A stretch of 64,000 bases of DNA from Rugosimonospora africana. GTDB lineage: Bacteria > Actinomycetota > Actinomycetes > Mycobacteriales > Micromonosporaceae. Position numbers and translations under genes: made by a program. The stretch lies in contig NZ_BONZ01000055.1 in the NCBI RefSeq assembly GCF_016862975.1, positions 62,001 through 126,000 of the forward strand, read 5' to 3'. Shown here piece after piece: positions 25,938 through 34,313 of this stretch (position 1 is the stretch's first letter; each line of letters begins with the position of its first letter). Under the pieces are notes generated by a model. The model was not told the DNA's origin. It saw only the letters and a program-made list of their open reading frames with translations, and did no database searches.

Positions 25938-27520
25938 TGCGTGCGCGCTTTCCCATCGCTGTGGTCGCCGCCGTCGCGGCGGCGGCCACGGTCGCCGCCT
26001 GTAGCCCCGCCCCGCCGAAGAGCGGAGCGGGCGGCTCCACCGGTGACGCCACTCTGACCATCGCGACCACGACCGACGTGGTCAACTTCAACCCGCTGAT
26101 CGGTAACAGCCGTACCGACGACTGGATCACCGACCTGATGTACCCGCGTCTGCTGACCATCGACGCGGACGGCAACAAGAAGCCGTACCTGGCGAAGGAC
26201 TTCGGGTACAGCAACCCGACCACCGGGTACTTCGACATCCGTGACGACATGAAGTGGAGCGACGGCCAGCCGGTCACCGCCAGCGACGTGGCGTACACCA
26301 TCAACGCGATCCTCAAGGACAAGCCGGCCGGCAACACCACGTACGGGCAGATGTCCAATGTGGTCAACGCCACCGCGCCCAGTACGACCAAGGTCGAGAT
26401 CCACCTGAGCCGCGCGGACTCGACCGTCGTGTCGGAGGTCGGGTTCTGGATGAACGTCGTGCCGCAGCACGTGTTCGAGCCGAACGGCAGCGTGGCCAAG
26501 TTCCCGAACAACAGCAACTGGGTCAGCGCCGGCCCGTACAAGCTGGTCAGCGCGGTCAAGGGGCAGAGCTACACGCTGGAGCGGGTCAGCCCATACCCGT
26601 TCGCTCCGAACAACACCCCGACGCTGCAGAAGGTCGTGTACCGGGTCTACCCGGACATCAACAGCGAGATCCTGGCGCTGAAGAACGGCGACGTGGACCT
26701 CATCGGCAACTCGCTTCCGCCGGCCCAGGTGAAGTCGCTGCAGAGCACCGCGGGCATCAAGGTGCAGGAGGCGCCGGGCCTCGGGTACGAGCACATGGCC
26801 TACAACATGAACCACCAGCCGCTGAACAAGCTCCAGGTCCGTCAGGCGCTGGCGCACGGGGTGGACTACAACGCCATCCGGTCCGTCGTGCTGCAGGGCC
26901 AGGCGGTGACCACCGGCTCCTCGCCGATCCCGCCGGTGCTCAAGGACTGGGTCGATCCTTCGCTGAAGGAGTACAACTACGACCCGAACCAGTCCAAGCA
27001 GCTGCTGGCACAGGCCGGGGTCTCCAACCTGAAGCTCAACCTCATCTACTCGCTGGCGGACCCGGTGTCCTCGCAGGCGGCGACCATCATCAAGGACGAT
27101 GAGGCCAAGGCAGGGATCACCATCAACCTGCAGGGTCAGGAGCGCAACACCTACCTGGCCAACACGGCGTCGGGCAACTACGACATCTACCTCGGCAACT
27201 TCGCCATCATGGATGACCCGACGACGAACATGTCGCTGACCTACCTGCCCGGTGGCGCGATCAACTACGGCCTGGTCAACGACCCCGCGCTGAGCGGGCT
27301 CATCAAGCAGGCACAGGCGACCACCGACAAGGCCGCCCAGAAGCAGCTGATCACGCAGGCCGCGACGAGCGTCCACGACAACGTCTACGACAACGTGATG
27401 TACATGCAGAACCTGTACTTCGCTTACAGCAACAAGTGGACCGGGTTCACGGTCAAGCCCAGCGAGCTGCTCTCGCTGCTCGACCCGCAGTCGCTGGCCA
27501 ACGTGAAGAAGACCGGCTGA
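25937..27520 (+). CDS. Peptide ABC transporter substrate-binding lipoprotein (family 5)
   Basis: The GTG at 25937 overlaps the dipeptidase stop (TAGTG) and follows GAGGAGG. The 527-residue product has a short leader and lipobox ending at C22 (TVAAC). The mature part is a family 5 solute-binding protein: TIATTTDVVNFNPLIGNSRTDDW at the start and the conserved DIRDDMKWSDGQPVTASDVAYTIN. It captures peptides or related compounds and passes them to the two permeases just downstream. The frame stays open far upstream through the dipeptidase gene, but that part is a shadow. Confidence 0.92.
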   Translation: MRARFPIAVVAAVAAAATVAACSPAPPKSGAGGSTGDATLTIATTTDVVNFNPLIGNSRTDDWITDLMYPRLLTIDADGNKKPYLAKDFGYSNPTTGYFDIRDDMKWSDGQPVTASDVAYTINAILKDKPAGNTTYGQMSNVVNATAPSTTKVEIHLSRADSTVVSEVGFWMNVVPQHVFEPNGSVAKFPNNSNWVSAGPYKLVSAVKGQSYTLERVSPYPFAPNNTPTLQKVVYRVYPDINSEILALKNGDVDLIGNSLPPAQVKSLQSTAGIKVQEAPGLGYEHMAYNMNHQPLNKLQVRQALAHGVDYNAIRSVVLQGQAVTTGSSPIPPVLKDWVDPSLKEYNYDPNQSKQLLAQAGVSNLKLNLIYSLADPVSSQAATIIKDDEAKAGITINLQGQERNTYLANTASGNYDIYLGNFAIMDDPTTNMSLTYLPGGAINYGLVNDPALSGLIKQAQATTDKAAQKQLITQAATSVHDNVYDNVMYMQNLYFAYSNKWTGFTVKPSELLSLLDPQSLANVKKTG

Positions 27521-27524
27521 GCGA

Positions 27525-28490
27525 ATGCCTCCGGTCGTCAGATTCGCGGTACGCAGGCTGGGTAGGGCGGTACTGACCCTCTGGTTCGCCAGTACGGTCA
27601 CGTTCCTCCTACTCCGCCTGCTACCGGGCAACCCCGCATTGGCGGTGGAAAGTCCGAACATGACGGTGCAGGCGCGCAACATCCTGCTGCACCAGTACGG
27701 ACTGGACCAGCCGCTGCTGACCCAGTACGGCAAGTACTTGTGGCAGCTGCTGCACGGCAACCTGGGGGTCTCCTTCACGCAGCAGGTCCCGGTCAGCTCC
27801 GTGCTGCTGGCGCGGCTGCCCTGGACGCTGCTGTTGACCGGATCCTCGCTGCTGTTGACGATCGCCGTCGGCATCCCCCTGGGGGTGCTGGCGGCGACTC
27901 GCCCGCACAGGGTGCTCGACCGGCTGGTTCAGGTCTTCGGCGTCGGCGTGCAGTCGTTGTTCGTTCCGACCGTGGGCATCTTCCTGTTGTTCGTGTTCGG
28001 GCTGCAGCTGCACTGGCTGCCCATCGGTGGCGCATACACCCCCGGGGTGTACGGCGGCGCGTGGTACGTCTCGGTGCTGTCCCACCTGGTACTGCCCTGC
28101 GTGAGCCTGATGCTCGTGCAGTTGGGGTCGTACGCGCTGACTCTGCGCGCCACGCTCATCGAGTCACTCGGTGAGGACTACACCGTCCTGGCCAACGCCA
28201 AGGGCCTGCCCCGCAGCAAGGTGGTGTGGAAGCACGCGCTGCGCAACGCGCTGCTGCCGACCACCACGCTGGTGGGTCTGAACCTGGGCTACCTGGTCGG
28301 CGGCGCGGTGCTCACCGAGACCGTGTTCGCCTATCCGGGAGTCGGGCGTGGCATCTACGAGGCCGTCACTCAGCTCGACTACCCGGTGCTGCAGGGCGCT
28401 TTCGTGCTCCTGGCCGCGACCGTGGTGCTGGTGAACATGCTCACCGACCTGGCGTACGGCGTGCTGGACCCGCGGGTGCGCACGGCATGA
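27525..28490 (+). CDS. Peptide ABC transporter permease (DppB-like)
   Basis: A 321-residue inner-membrane permease with six predicted helices, start ATG four bases after the binding-protein stop. It begins RFAVRRLGRAVLTLWFASTVTFLLLRLLPGNP as DppB proteins do. The ATPase-contact loop is ALRNALLPTTTLVGLNLGYLVGGAVLTETVFAYPGVG. It pairs with the next gene to form the channel. Confidence 0.92.
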   Translation: MPPVVRFAVRRLGRAVLTLWFASTVTFLLLRLLPGNPALAVESPNMTVQARNILLHQYGLDQPLLTQYGKYLWQLLHGNLGVSFTQQVPVSSVLLARLPWTLLLTGSSLLLTIAVGIPLGVLAATRPHRVLDRLVQVFGVGVQSLFVPTVGIFLLFVFGLQLHWLPIGGAYTPGVYGGAWYVSVLSHLVLPCVSLMLVQLGSYALTLRATLIESLGEDYTVLANAKGLPRSKVVWKHALRNALLPTTTLVGLNLGYLVGGAVLTETVFAYPGVGRGIYEAVTQLDYPVLQGAFVLLAATVVLVNMLTDLAYGVLDPRVRTA

Positions 28491-28506
28491 GGAAGGAGGG
28501 AGAAGC

Positions 28507-29382
28507 ATGAGCGTTGGCGCGCTCGACTCGGTCACCACCGAGGCGCCGACCGCGGCGCGGGCCACCTGGTCGGCGTTCCGGCGCAACCCGCTGGGCATGA
28601 TCTCGCTGGTCGTGCTGGCGCTGATCGTCCTGGTCGCCATCTTCGCGCCGCTGGTCGTGTCCGAGCCTCAGGGCTACGGCGGCGCGGTGCTCAGGGCGCC
28701 CAGCGGTTCGCACATCTTCGGCACCGACAACCTGGGCCGGGATATCTTCGCCGAAGTCGTGTGGGGCACGCGGATCAGCGTGCTGGTGGCCGCCGCCTCC
28801 TCGGCGCTGGCGATCGTCATCGGTGTGCTGGTGGCCGTGCTGGGGGCGTACTTCCCCAAGGCGGACACCGTGATCGGCACGATCGTGGACCTGTGCCTGT
28901 CGCTGCCGGTACTGCCGCTGATGATCCTGGTGACCGCGCTGGCCGGCACGAGCCTGCTCACCGAGATCCTGATCATCGCGTTCTTCTCCTGGCCCGAGGT
29001 GGCCCGGGTGGTGCGGTCGCAGGCCCTTTCGGCGGTACGGCTGCCCTACATGGACGCGGCCCGGCTCACCGGCGGATCGTCCACCTGGATCATCCGCAAG
29101 CACCTGCTGCCGGCGGTGGCGCCGGTGGTCATCGTGTCGGTCGCGCTCACCTCGTCCCGGGCCGTGCTCACCGCCGCCAGCCTGGCGTTCCTGGGCCTGG
29201 GCGGAGTGACCAACTGGTCGTGGGGCCGGATCCTGTTCGAGTCCGAGCAGTCCGGCGCGATGTCCAGCGCCTGGTGGACCACCCTGTTCCCGTCGCTGGC
29301 CATGCTCGTGCTGGTGGTCTCGGCGACGCTGATCTCCATTACCTACAACGACGCCCGCAATCCCCGATCCCGGGAGGACTAG
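28507..29382 (+). CDS. Peptide ABC transporter permease (DppC-like)
   Basis: A 291-residue permease starting at ATG after AAGGAGGGAGAAGC. It has the N-terminal helix typical of DppC (FRRNPLGMISLVVLALIVLVAIFAPLV), the HIFGTDNLGRDIFAEVVWGTR motif and the EAA-type loop DAARLTGGSSTWIIRKHLLPAVAPVVIVSVAL. It completes the channel with the upstream permease. Confidence 0.92.
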   Translation: MSVGALDSVTTEAPTAARATWSAFRRNPLGMISLVVLALIVLVAIFAPLVVSEPQGYGGAVLRAPSGSHIFGTDNLGRDIFAEVVWGTRISVLVAAASSALAIVIGVLVAVLGAYFPKADTVIGTIVDLCLSLPVLPLMILVTALAGTSLLTEILIIAFFSWPEVARVVRSQALSAVRLPYMDAARLTGGSSTWIIRKHLLPAVAPVVIVSVALTSSRAVLTAASLAFLGLGGVTNWSWGRILFESEQSGAMSSAWWTTLFPSLAMLVLVVSATLISITYNDARNPRSRED

Positions 29383-29385
29383 CCC

Positions 29386-30606
29386 ATGGCGCAGGCTCAG
29401 ACGACGCAGGCTCAGAAGGCGCAGGCTCAGACTGCGCAGGCTCAGCGGAGCCAGCGGTTGCCGGTCGACTTCTACCGGTCCATTCAGGACGGTGTGCGTG
29501 CCGCGCTCGCCGATGCCGGACTGGACGCGATACTGGCCGACGACGCCTCGGACGTCGCGTACCTGACCGGTTTCTTCCACCACCCCGGCGAGCGGCCGGT
29601 GGCACTGCTGCTCGGTGTCGACGGCACCGCGACCCTGCTGCTGCCGGAGTTGGAGCGCGAGCACGCCGAGTGGCAGAACACCGCGGCGGAACTGGTCTCG
29701 TACCCGGAGTTCCCCGGCGTGCGGCCGCCGTTCGAGTTCCTCGGTGAGGTGGCCGGGCGGGTCGGGTACGCGGGCAGCATGAGCGTGGCCCGGCTCGCCG
29801 AGGTCACCGCCGCGTTCGGCAAGGCCACCCTGGTGCGTACCGACGTGGTGACCCGGGCCCGGCTGGTCAAGCGGCCGGAGGAGATCGCGCTGCACGCCGA
29901 GGCGGCCCGGATCACCGACCTCATGCTGTCCGCCGGCCGTACCCTCATCGCCGACGCCATCGAGAGCGGCGGCCAGCTGCCCAGCGAGGCGGAGTTGGCC
30001 GGGTACGTGGGCTCGGTCGGCACCCGGACCATGTACGCCGAGCACACCGACGTGGTGGTGGTCTCGCCGCTGGCCGGTGGCCTGGTGTACGCCGGTGCCA
30101 ACAGCGCTCACCCGCACGGGCTGCCGTCCGGGTACCGGCTGCGCCCCGGCGAGGTGTTCATGCTCTCGCTCGGCTGCGCCGTCGGTGGGCGATTCGTGGA
30201 GGGGGAGCGGACCTTCATCCTCGGCGAGCCGACCGCGGACCAGCGCCGGTACTACGAGGCGGTGCGGGAGGCGCAACAGACCGGTACCGAGGCGCTGCGG
30301 CCCGGGGTGCGGTGCGCCGACGTGAACCGGGCCTGCCTGGACGTCATCCGGGGGCAGGGGCTCGGCGGGTTCCTGCGCCACCGGCAGGGGCACGGCATCG
30401 GGCTCGGCATGCACGAGCCGCCGTGGCTGGAGGACGGCGACGACACCGTACTGGAGACGGGAATGATCGTCTCCAACGAGCCCGGCATCTACGTGCCGGA
30501 GCACGGCGGGTACCGCATCTCCGACTCGATGCTGCTGACCGAGGACGGCGCCCGGCCGTTCACCGCGTACCCCCGCGGTCTCGACGACGTCATCATCCCG
30601 GTCTGA
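29386..30606 (+). CDS. M24-family aminopeptidase (Xaa-Pro peptidase-like) with Gln-Ala repeat N-terminus
   Basis: 406 residues, start ATG three bases after the permease stop. After a 21-residue Gln/Ala repeat tail comes the creatinase-type N-domain (about 25-150), then the pita-bread domain. This keeps TDVVVVSP and, later, GHGIGLGMHEPPWLEDGD and SNEPGIYVPEHGGYRISDS with the His and Glu ligands. The usual first metal Asp pair region is less standard (FMLSLGCAVGGRFVEGERTF, lacking the typical D..G...Y.SD..R pattern), so activity or metal use may be altered. It is predicted to remove N-terminal residues, often before proline, from imported peptides. Confidence 0.82.
   Translation: MAQAQTTQAQKAQAQTAQAQRSQRLPVDFYRSIQDGVRAALADAGLDAILADDASDVAYLTGFFHHPGERPVALLLGVDGTATLLLPELEREHAEWQNTAAELVSYPEFPGVRPPFEFLGEVAGRVGYAGSMSVARLAEVTAAFGKATLVRTDVVTRARLVKRPEEIALHAEAARITDLMLSAGRTLIADAIESGGQLPSEAELAGYVGSVGTRTMYAEHTDVVVVSPLAGGLVYAGANSAHPHGLPSGYRLRPGEVFMLSLGCAVGGRFVEGERTFILGEPTADQRRYYEAVREAQQTGTEALRPGVRCADVNRACLDVIRGQGLGGFLRHRQGHGIGLGMHEPPWLEDGDDTVLETGMIVSNEPGIYVPEHGGYRISDSMLLTEDGARPFTAYPRGLDDVIIPV
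29389..29448 (+). repeat. In-frame 15-bp tandem repeat at the start of the M24 gene
   Basis: Four units with the core CAGGCTCAG start at 29389, 29404, 29419 and 29434, coding x-Gln-Ala-Gln-x. They begin at the codon after the start ATG and add a 20-residue tail not needed for the M24 fold. Confidence 0.88.
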
Positions 30607-30661
30607 CCACCCGCTCCGTTTCAGGCCCGCTCCGTTTCAGGAAAGCAGGAAAGGAAGTCCC

Positions 30662-31510
30662 GTGCGGCTGAACATCAACGGCAACGAACTCGAGGTCGAG
30701 GTCTTCGGCGACGACAACGCCCCGGTCATGATCACGCATCACGGCGCGCCCGGCCTCGGGTCCAGCGCCGAGACCAAGGCGACCTTCTCCCCGTTCGCGG
30801 ACACCTTCCGGGTCATCACCTTCGACGCGCGGGGGTCCGGCGTCAGCGAGGGAAAGGCGCCGTTCACCCACGAGCAGTGGGTGGCCGACGTCGACGCGCT
30901 GCGCGAGTGGGCCGGCGTCGAGCGGTTCGTCATGGCCGGCGGCTCGTACGGCGGCTTCATCTCGATGGAGTACGCGATCCGGCACCCGGAGCGGGTGAGC
31001 GCGCTGGTGCTGCGGGACACCTCCGCCGACCACGAGAACGACAAGGCGGCCCGGCACAACGCGGAGACCTCCACCCGGGTGAAGATCGACCTGGAGAAGT
31101 TGGACCGGATCAACACCGGTACCGTGCGCGACGACGCGGACCTGCGCGACTGCTGGGCGGAGATCCTGCCGCTGTACGACCACGTGTACGACCCGGCGAA
31201 GGTGGCCCAGCGGGTCGAGTCGACGCCGTACCGGTACCAGACGCACAACTACGCGTTCTCGGTGAACATGCCCGCGTACGACATCAAGCCGCAGCTACAC
31301 AAGATCACCATTCCGACGCTGGTGACTGTCGGCCGCGGCGACTGGATTACGCCGGTGGCCTCCAGCGAGGTGATTGTCTCGCTCATCCCGGACGCTAGAC
31401 TCGTCGTATTCGAGAAGTCCGGGCACTCGCCGCAGATCGAAGAAGCCGAATTGTGGCGGAAGGTGGTGCGCGACTTCCTGCGTGAAGTGGGAGCCGATGG
31501 AGGGCGCTGA
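30662..31510 (+). CDS. Alpha/beta hydrolase (proline iminopeptidase-like)
   Basis: 282 residues from the GTG at 30662 after AAAGGAAG. The catalytic triad is visible: nucleophile Ser in AGGSYGGFISM, Asp in VGRGDWITP, and His in EKSGHSPQIEE. An oxyanion HHGAPG motif lies near residue 27. The cap sequence and operon position suggest a peptide or amide hydrolase acting on the same compounds as the M19 and M24 enzymes; an ester or lactone substrate is possible. The gene end overlaps the Lrp gene start by 14 bp. Confidence 0.83.
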   Translation: MRLNINGNELEVEVFGDDNAPVMITHHGAPGLGSSAETKATFSPFADTFRVITFDARGSGVSEGKAPFTHEQWVADVDALREWAGVERFVMAGGSYGGFISMEYAIRHPERVSALVLRDTSADHENDKAARHNAETSTRVKIDLEKLDRINTGTVRDDADLRDCWAEILPLYDHVYDPAKVAQRVESTPYRYQTHNYAFSVNMPAYDIKPQLHKITIPTLVTVGRGDWITPVASSEVIVSLIPDARLVVFEKSGHSPQIEEAELWRKVVRDFLREVGADGGR

Positions 31511-32645
31511 ACATCTCGACGAACTGGATCGCCGGATCGTCATCGCCTTGCAGGGAAACGGCCGGGCCAGCTGGACCGAGATCGCCGAGCAGTGCGGCAC
31601 ATCGGTGGCGACCGTCGCCCGCCGCGGTCAGCAGTTGCTGCGCGACGGCGTCGTGCGGGTCGCGGTGATGCCCGACATCCAGCACGGCGGCGAGTCGGAT
31701 CTGTTCATCCTCCGGATCACCTGCGCGCCGGGCACCCAGATGCGGGTGCTCGGCGCGTTGTCCCGCCGCACCGACATGCGGTTCCTGGGCCTGGTCACCG
31801 GGGCGTACGACATCCTCGCCGAGCTGAACGTGCGCAAGGAAGAGTCGCTGCACACCCGCATCGTCAACGAAATCCAGGCGATCGACGGCGTGGAGCGCTG
31901 CAACACCGACCTGACGTTGAATACGTACAAGGTCGCTCACGACTGGAGCCAGCAGTTCGGGGTCGGCGTCGATCAGAAACGTGCGGTCGAGGTGCACCGC
32001 TGCGCGCCGAGCCACTTCGACCCCGCCGACCACAAGATTATCGATCTCATGGCGGGAGACGGCCGGGCCAGCTTCCGTAGCGTGGCCGCTGCCCTGGGAG
32101 TCAACGAGAGCACCGTACGGCGGCGCTTCGAGACGCTTCAGGGGCGCGGCTGCATCCACCTGGTGACGCTGGTTCCCGCCCCGGCGCTGGGGTTTGAGTC
32201 GGAGATCATCCTCGACATCTCGGTGGCCCCGGCCCAGCTCGATTCCGTTGCCCGCAAGCTCGCCACCTACCAGGGCGTGCGATATGTCGCCGCGACCCTG
32301 AGCCACAACGCCCTGATGTGCGAGCTGATCCTGCCGACCACTCAGGATGTCTTCGAGTTCACCAACGGCACGCTGGGCCAGCTCGACGGCGTACTCGGCT
32401 GGACCGCCAGCGTGGTGTTGCTGGTCGTCCGCCGTGGGTTCGTCGAGACACCCTGGTGGCACAAGGGTCTCTCGGTGCCGTCCCGGCCCGATGTCCCGCC
32501 GGCCGGGCCGTCCCTCGACGACCTCGTGCCGTCTCTCGACGGCGCCTCCCTGATCGTCTCTCCGGTGACCGGTGCGCTGTCCGCGGTTTCGCCGGGTGCA
32601 CCGGTGCCGGAAAGCGGCGGCCGGGCCCGCGTCCGGGGATGCTGA
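31497..32645 (+). CDS. Lrp/AsnC regulator with two tandem HTH-RAM units
   Basis: I start at the ATG at 31497, overlapping the hydrolase gene; upstream in-frame starts have no Lrp sequence. The 382-residue protein contains two Lrp units in series. The first has HTH LDELDRRIVIALQGNGRASWTEIAEQCGTSVATVARR (about 6-45) and a ligand-binding RAM domain to about 145. The second has HTH FDPADHKIIDLMAGDGRASFRSVAAALGVNESTVRRR (about 180-217) and another RAM domain to about 310. A Pro/Ser-rich tail follows. It likely senses an amino acid released from imported peptides and controls this locus, binding the palindromes at 24573-24611. Confidence 0.87.
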   Translation: MEGAEHLDELDRRIVIALQGNGRASWTEIAEQCGTSVATVARRGQQLLRDGVVRVAVMPDIQHGGESDLFILRITCAPGTQMRVLGALSRRTDMRFLGLVTGAYDILAELNVRKEESLHTRIVNEIQAIDGVERCNTDLTLNTYKVAHDWSQQFGVGVDQKRAVEVHRCAPSHFDPADHKIIDLMAGDGRASFRSVAAALGVNESTVRRRFETLQGRGCIHLVTLVPAPALGFESEIILDISVAPAQLDSVARKLATYQGVRYVAATLSHNALMCELILPTTQDVFEFTNGTLGQLDGVLGWTASVVLLVVRRGFVETPWWHKGLSVPSRPDVPPAGPSLDDLVPSLDGASLIVSPVTGALSAVSPGAPVPESGGRARVRGC

Positions 32646-32664
32646 CTCCGACCGCCGCTTTCCG
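32608..32664. terminator. Bidirectional terminator between Lrp and MFS genes
   Basis: CGGAAAGCGGCGG at 32608-32620 pairs perfectly with CCGCCGCTTTCCG at 32652-32664. The 31-nt loop contains the Lrp stop codon (32643-32645). The MFS gene ends at 32706 on the other strand. Confidence 0.7.
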
Positions 32665-32705
32665 TTCATCCGGCTGGCGCTCTATTCAGAAGGCTGGCGC
32701 CCTGC

Positions 32706-34172
32706 TCATCCGGCTGCCGGCTCGCCCTGCCGGCTACGGCTGCCCCGGAACGTCAGCGCCACCACGACCGTACCGACGGCGATCACCGCCGCGGCGGTGA
32801 ACGCGCTCGTCATGCCGGCCACCAGGGTGTGGTGAGCCCCGGCCACTCCGGCCGGCGCGCCGATCGCGGCGTGCCGGGCCGCCGACCCGAACACCGTGAC
32901 GAGCACCGCCAGCCCCAGCGAGGAACCGGTCTGCTGCATGGTCTGCAGCACCCCACCGGCGGCCCCGGCATCCTTCGGCGCAACGCTCGCCATGATGACC
33001 GGAGTGAGCGGTACGAAGCTGAGTCCGCCACCCACACCCATGAGCACCATCGGACCGAGGATCGCGCCGGCGTACCCGCTGGACGTCGAGAGCTGGGTGA
33101 GCCAGATCAGCCCACTGATCATCACGAGCGTGCCGGTGATCACCAGCGGCTTCGGCCCCAGCCGGTGCAACAGGTGGGGGACCAGCCGGGTCATGATGAA
33201 CATGCCCGCGGCCATCGGCATGAACGCGAAGCCGGTCGCCAGCGCGCCGAAGCCGCGCACCTCCTGGAGGAACTGGGTCAGGAAGAAGAACATCGACATC
33301 ATCGCGGCCGGCCCGAGCAGGAAGTTCAGGTAGGCGGCGGCACGGTTCCGGTCGGCGAACAACCGCAGCGGCATGATCGGTTCCCGGGTCCGGATCTCGA
33401 TGGCCAGGAACGCGATCAGCAGCACGACGCCAGCGGCGAGCGTGAGCTGGGTTTCCCGGCTCGACCAGCCGCCGGACGCGGCGTGGATGAACGTGTAAAC
33501 CAGGGTGGCGACCGCACCGGTGCCGGCGACGGCACCGGGCAAGTCCAGCCGGGCCGGGTGCCGTTCCGGCTCGCGGACGTACCGTGGCGCCAGGAGCACC
33601 GCGGCGAGTCCGAACGGTACGTTGATGAACAGCACCCACCGCCAGGACGCCAGTTCGGTGAGTATGCCGCCGAGGACCAGCCCGATGGCGAACCCGCCGC
33701 TGGCCACCCCGGACAGCAGGGCGAGAGCGCGGATCCGCTCCCGGGGCTCGGTGAACGTCGTGGCGATCAACGCGATGGTGCTCGGACCGGCGGCAGCGGC
33801 GCCGACGCCCTGCGCGACCCGGGCGGCCAGAAGCCACCCGGCCGAGGTGGCGAACCCGCCGGCCAGCGACGCGACGGTGAACAGTGCGATACCGGCGACG
33901 AACATGCGGCGCCGGCCGAGGATGTCGCCGGCCCGGCCGCCGAGCAGGAGCAGCCCCCCGTACGCCAGGGTGTAGGCGCTCATCACCCAGGCCAGGCTGG
34001 TGGCCGAGAAGTGCAGGCCGGTCTGGATCCGGGGTAGTGCGACGTTCATCACAGTCGCGTCCAGGATCAGCATGAGCTGGCAGGTGACGATGATCGCGAG
34101 AGCGAGCCCTCGTCGATGGGGTGGTGCCTCGGTACGTTGGATTACTGGTGTGGACAGCGTCTGCTGAGACAA
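32706..34172 (-). CDS. MFS drug/proton antiporter, DHA2 (EmrB/QacA) family
   Basis: 488 residues with about 14 membrane helices. It begins at TTG 34172 after a GGAG site. Helix 1 has the DHA2 motif LDATVMNVALPRI, loop 2-3 has motif A (GGRAGDILGRRRMF) and helix 5 has motif C-like GLVLGGILTELASWRWVLFINVP. It exports a hydrophobic toxic compound. It is divergent from a TetR gene, and the 141-bp gap holds three operator palindromes, so export is probably induced when the TetR ligand appears. Confidence 0.9.
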   Translation of the reverse strand: MSQQTLSTPVIQRTEAPPHRRGLALAIIVTCQLMLILDATVMNVALPRIQTGLHFSATSLAWVMSAYTLAYGGLLLLGGRAGDILGRRRMFVAGIALFTVASLAGGFATSAGWLLAARVAQGVGAAAAGPSTIALIATTFTEPRERIRALALLSGVASGGFAIGLVLGGILTELASWRWVLFINVPFGLAAVLLAPRYVREPERHPARLDLPGAVAGTGAVATLVYTFIHAASGGWSSRETQLTLAAGVVLLIAFLAIEIRTREPIMPLRLFADRNRAAAYLNFLLGPAAMMSMFFFLTQFLQEVRGFGALATGFAFMPMAAGMFIMTRLVPHLLHRLGPKPLVITGTLVMISGLIWLTQLSTSSGYAGAILGPMVLMGVGGGLSFVPLTPVIMASVAPKDAGAAGGVLQTMQQTGSSLGLAVLVTVFGSAARHAAIGAPAGVAGAHHTLVAGMTSAFTAAAVIAVGTVVVALTFRGSRSRQGEPAAG

Positions 34173-34202
34173 GGCTGCTCCAGAAAGGTGCGCGGGAATA
34201 AC

Positions 34203-34217
34203 CGGAGAAGCTCTCCA
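34203..34217. promoter_or_regulatory. TetR-type operator 1
   Basis: CGGAGAAGCTCTCCA fits the pattern CGGAGA-N3-TCTCCG with one mismatch in the last base. It lies 31 bp upstream of the MFS start codon. Confidence 0.75.
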
Positions 34218-34238
34218 CTTCTCTCTTGAGATACTGTA

Positions 34239-34253
34239 CGGAGATAGTCTCCG
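34239..34253. promoter_or_regulatory. TetR-type operator 2
   Basis: CGGAGATAGTCTCCG is a perfect 6-3-6 palindrome. It is 36 bp from operator 1 and 30 bp from operator 3. Confidence 0.82.
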
Positions 34254-34268
34254 CTTCGCAACGGGATT

Positions 34269-34283
34269 CGGAGAGATTCTCCG
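34269..34283. promoter_or_regulatory. TetR-type operator 3
   Basis: CGGAGAGATTCTCCG is a perfect 6-3-6 palindrome, 31 bp before the TetR start codon, so it should mediate autoregulation. Confidence 0.82.
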
Positions 34284-34313
34284 TTTAGTTGCTCAACCGC
34301 GAAGGAGGGCGCT

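Noticed and set aside
25934-27874. A 646-codon open frame on the minus strand
   Set aside because: Antisense to the binding-protein and permease genes, with Val/Arg/Asp-rich composition typical of reverse-complement shadows.
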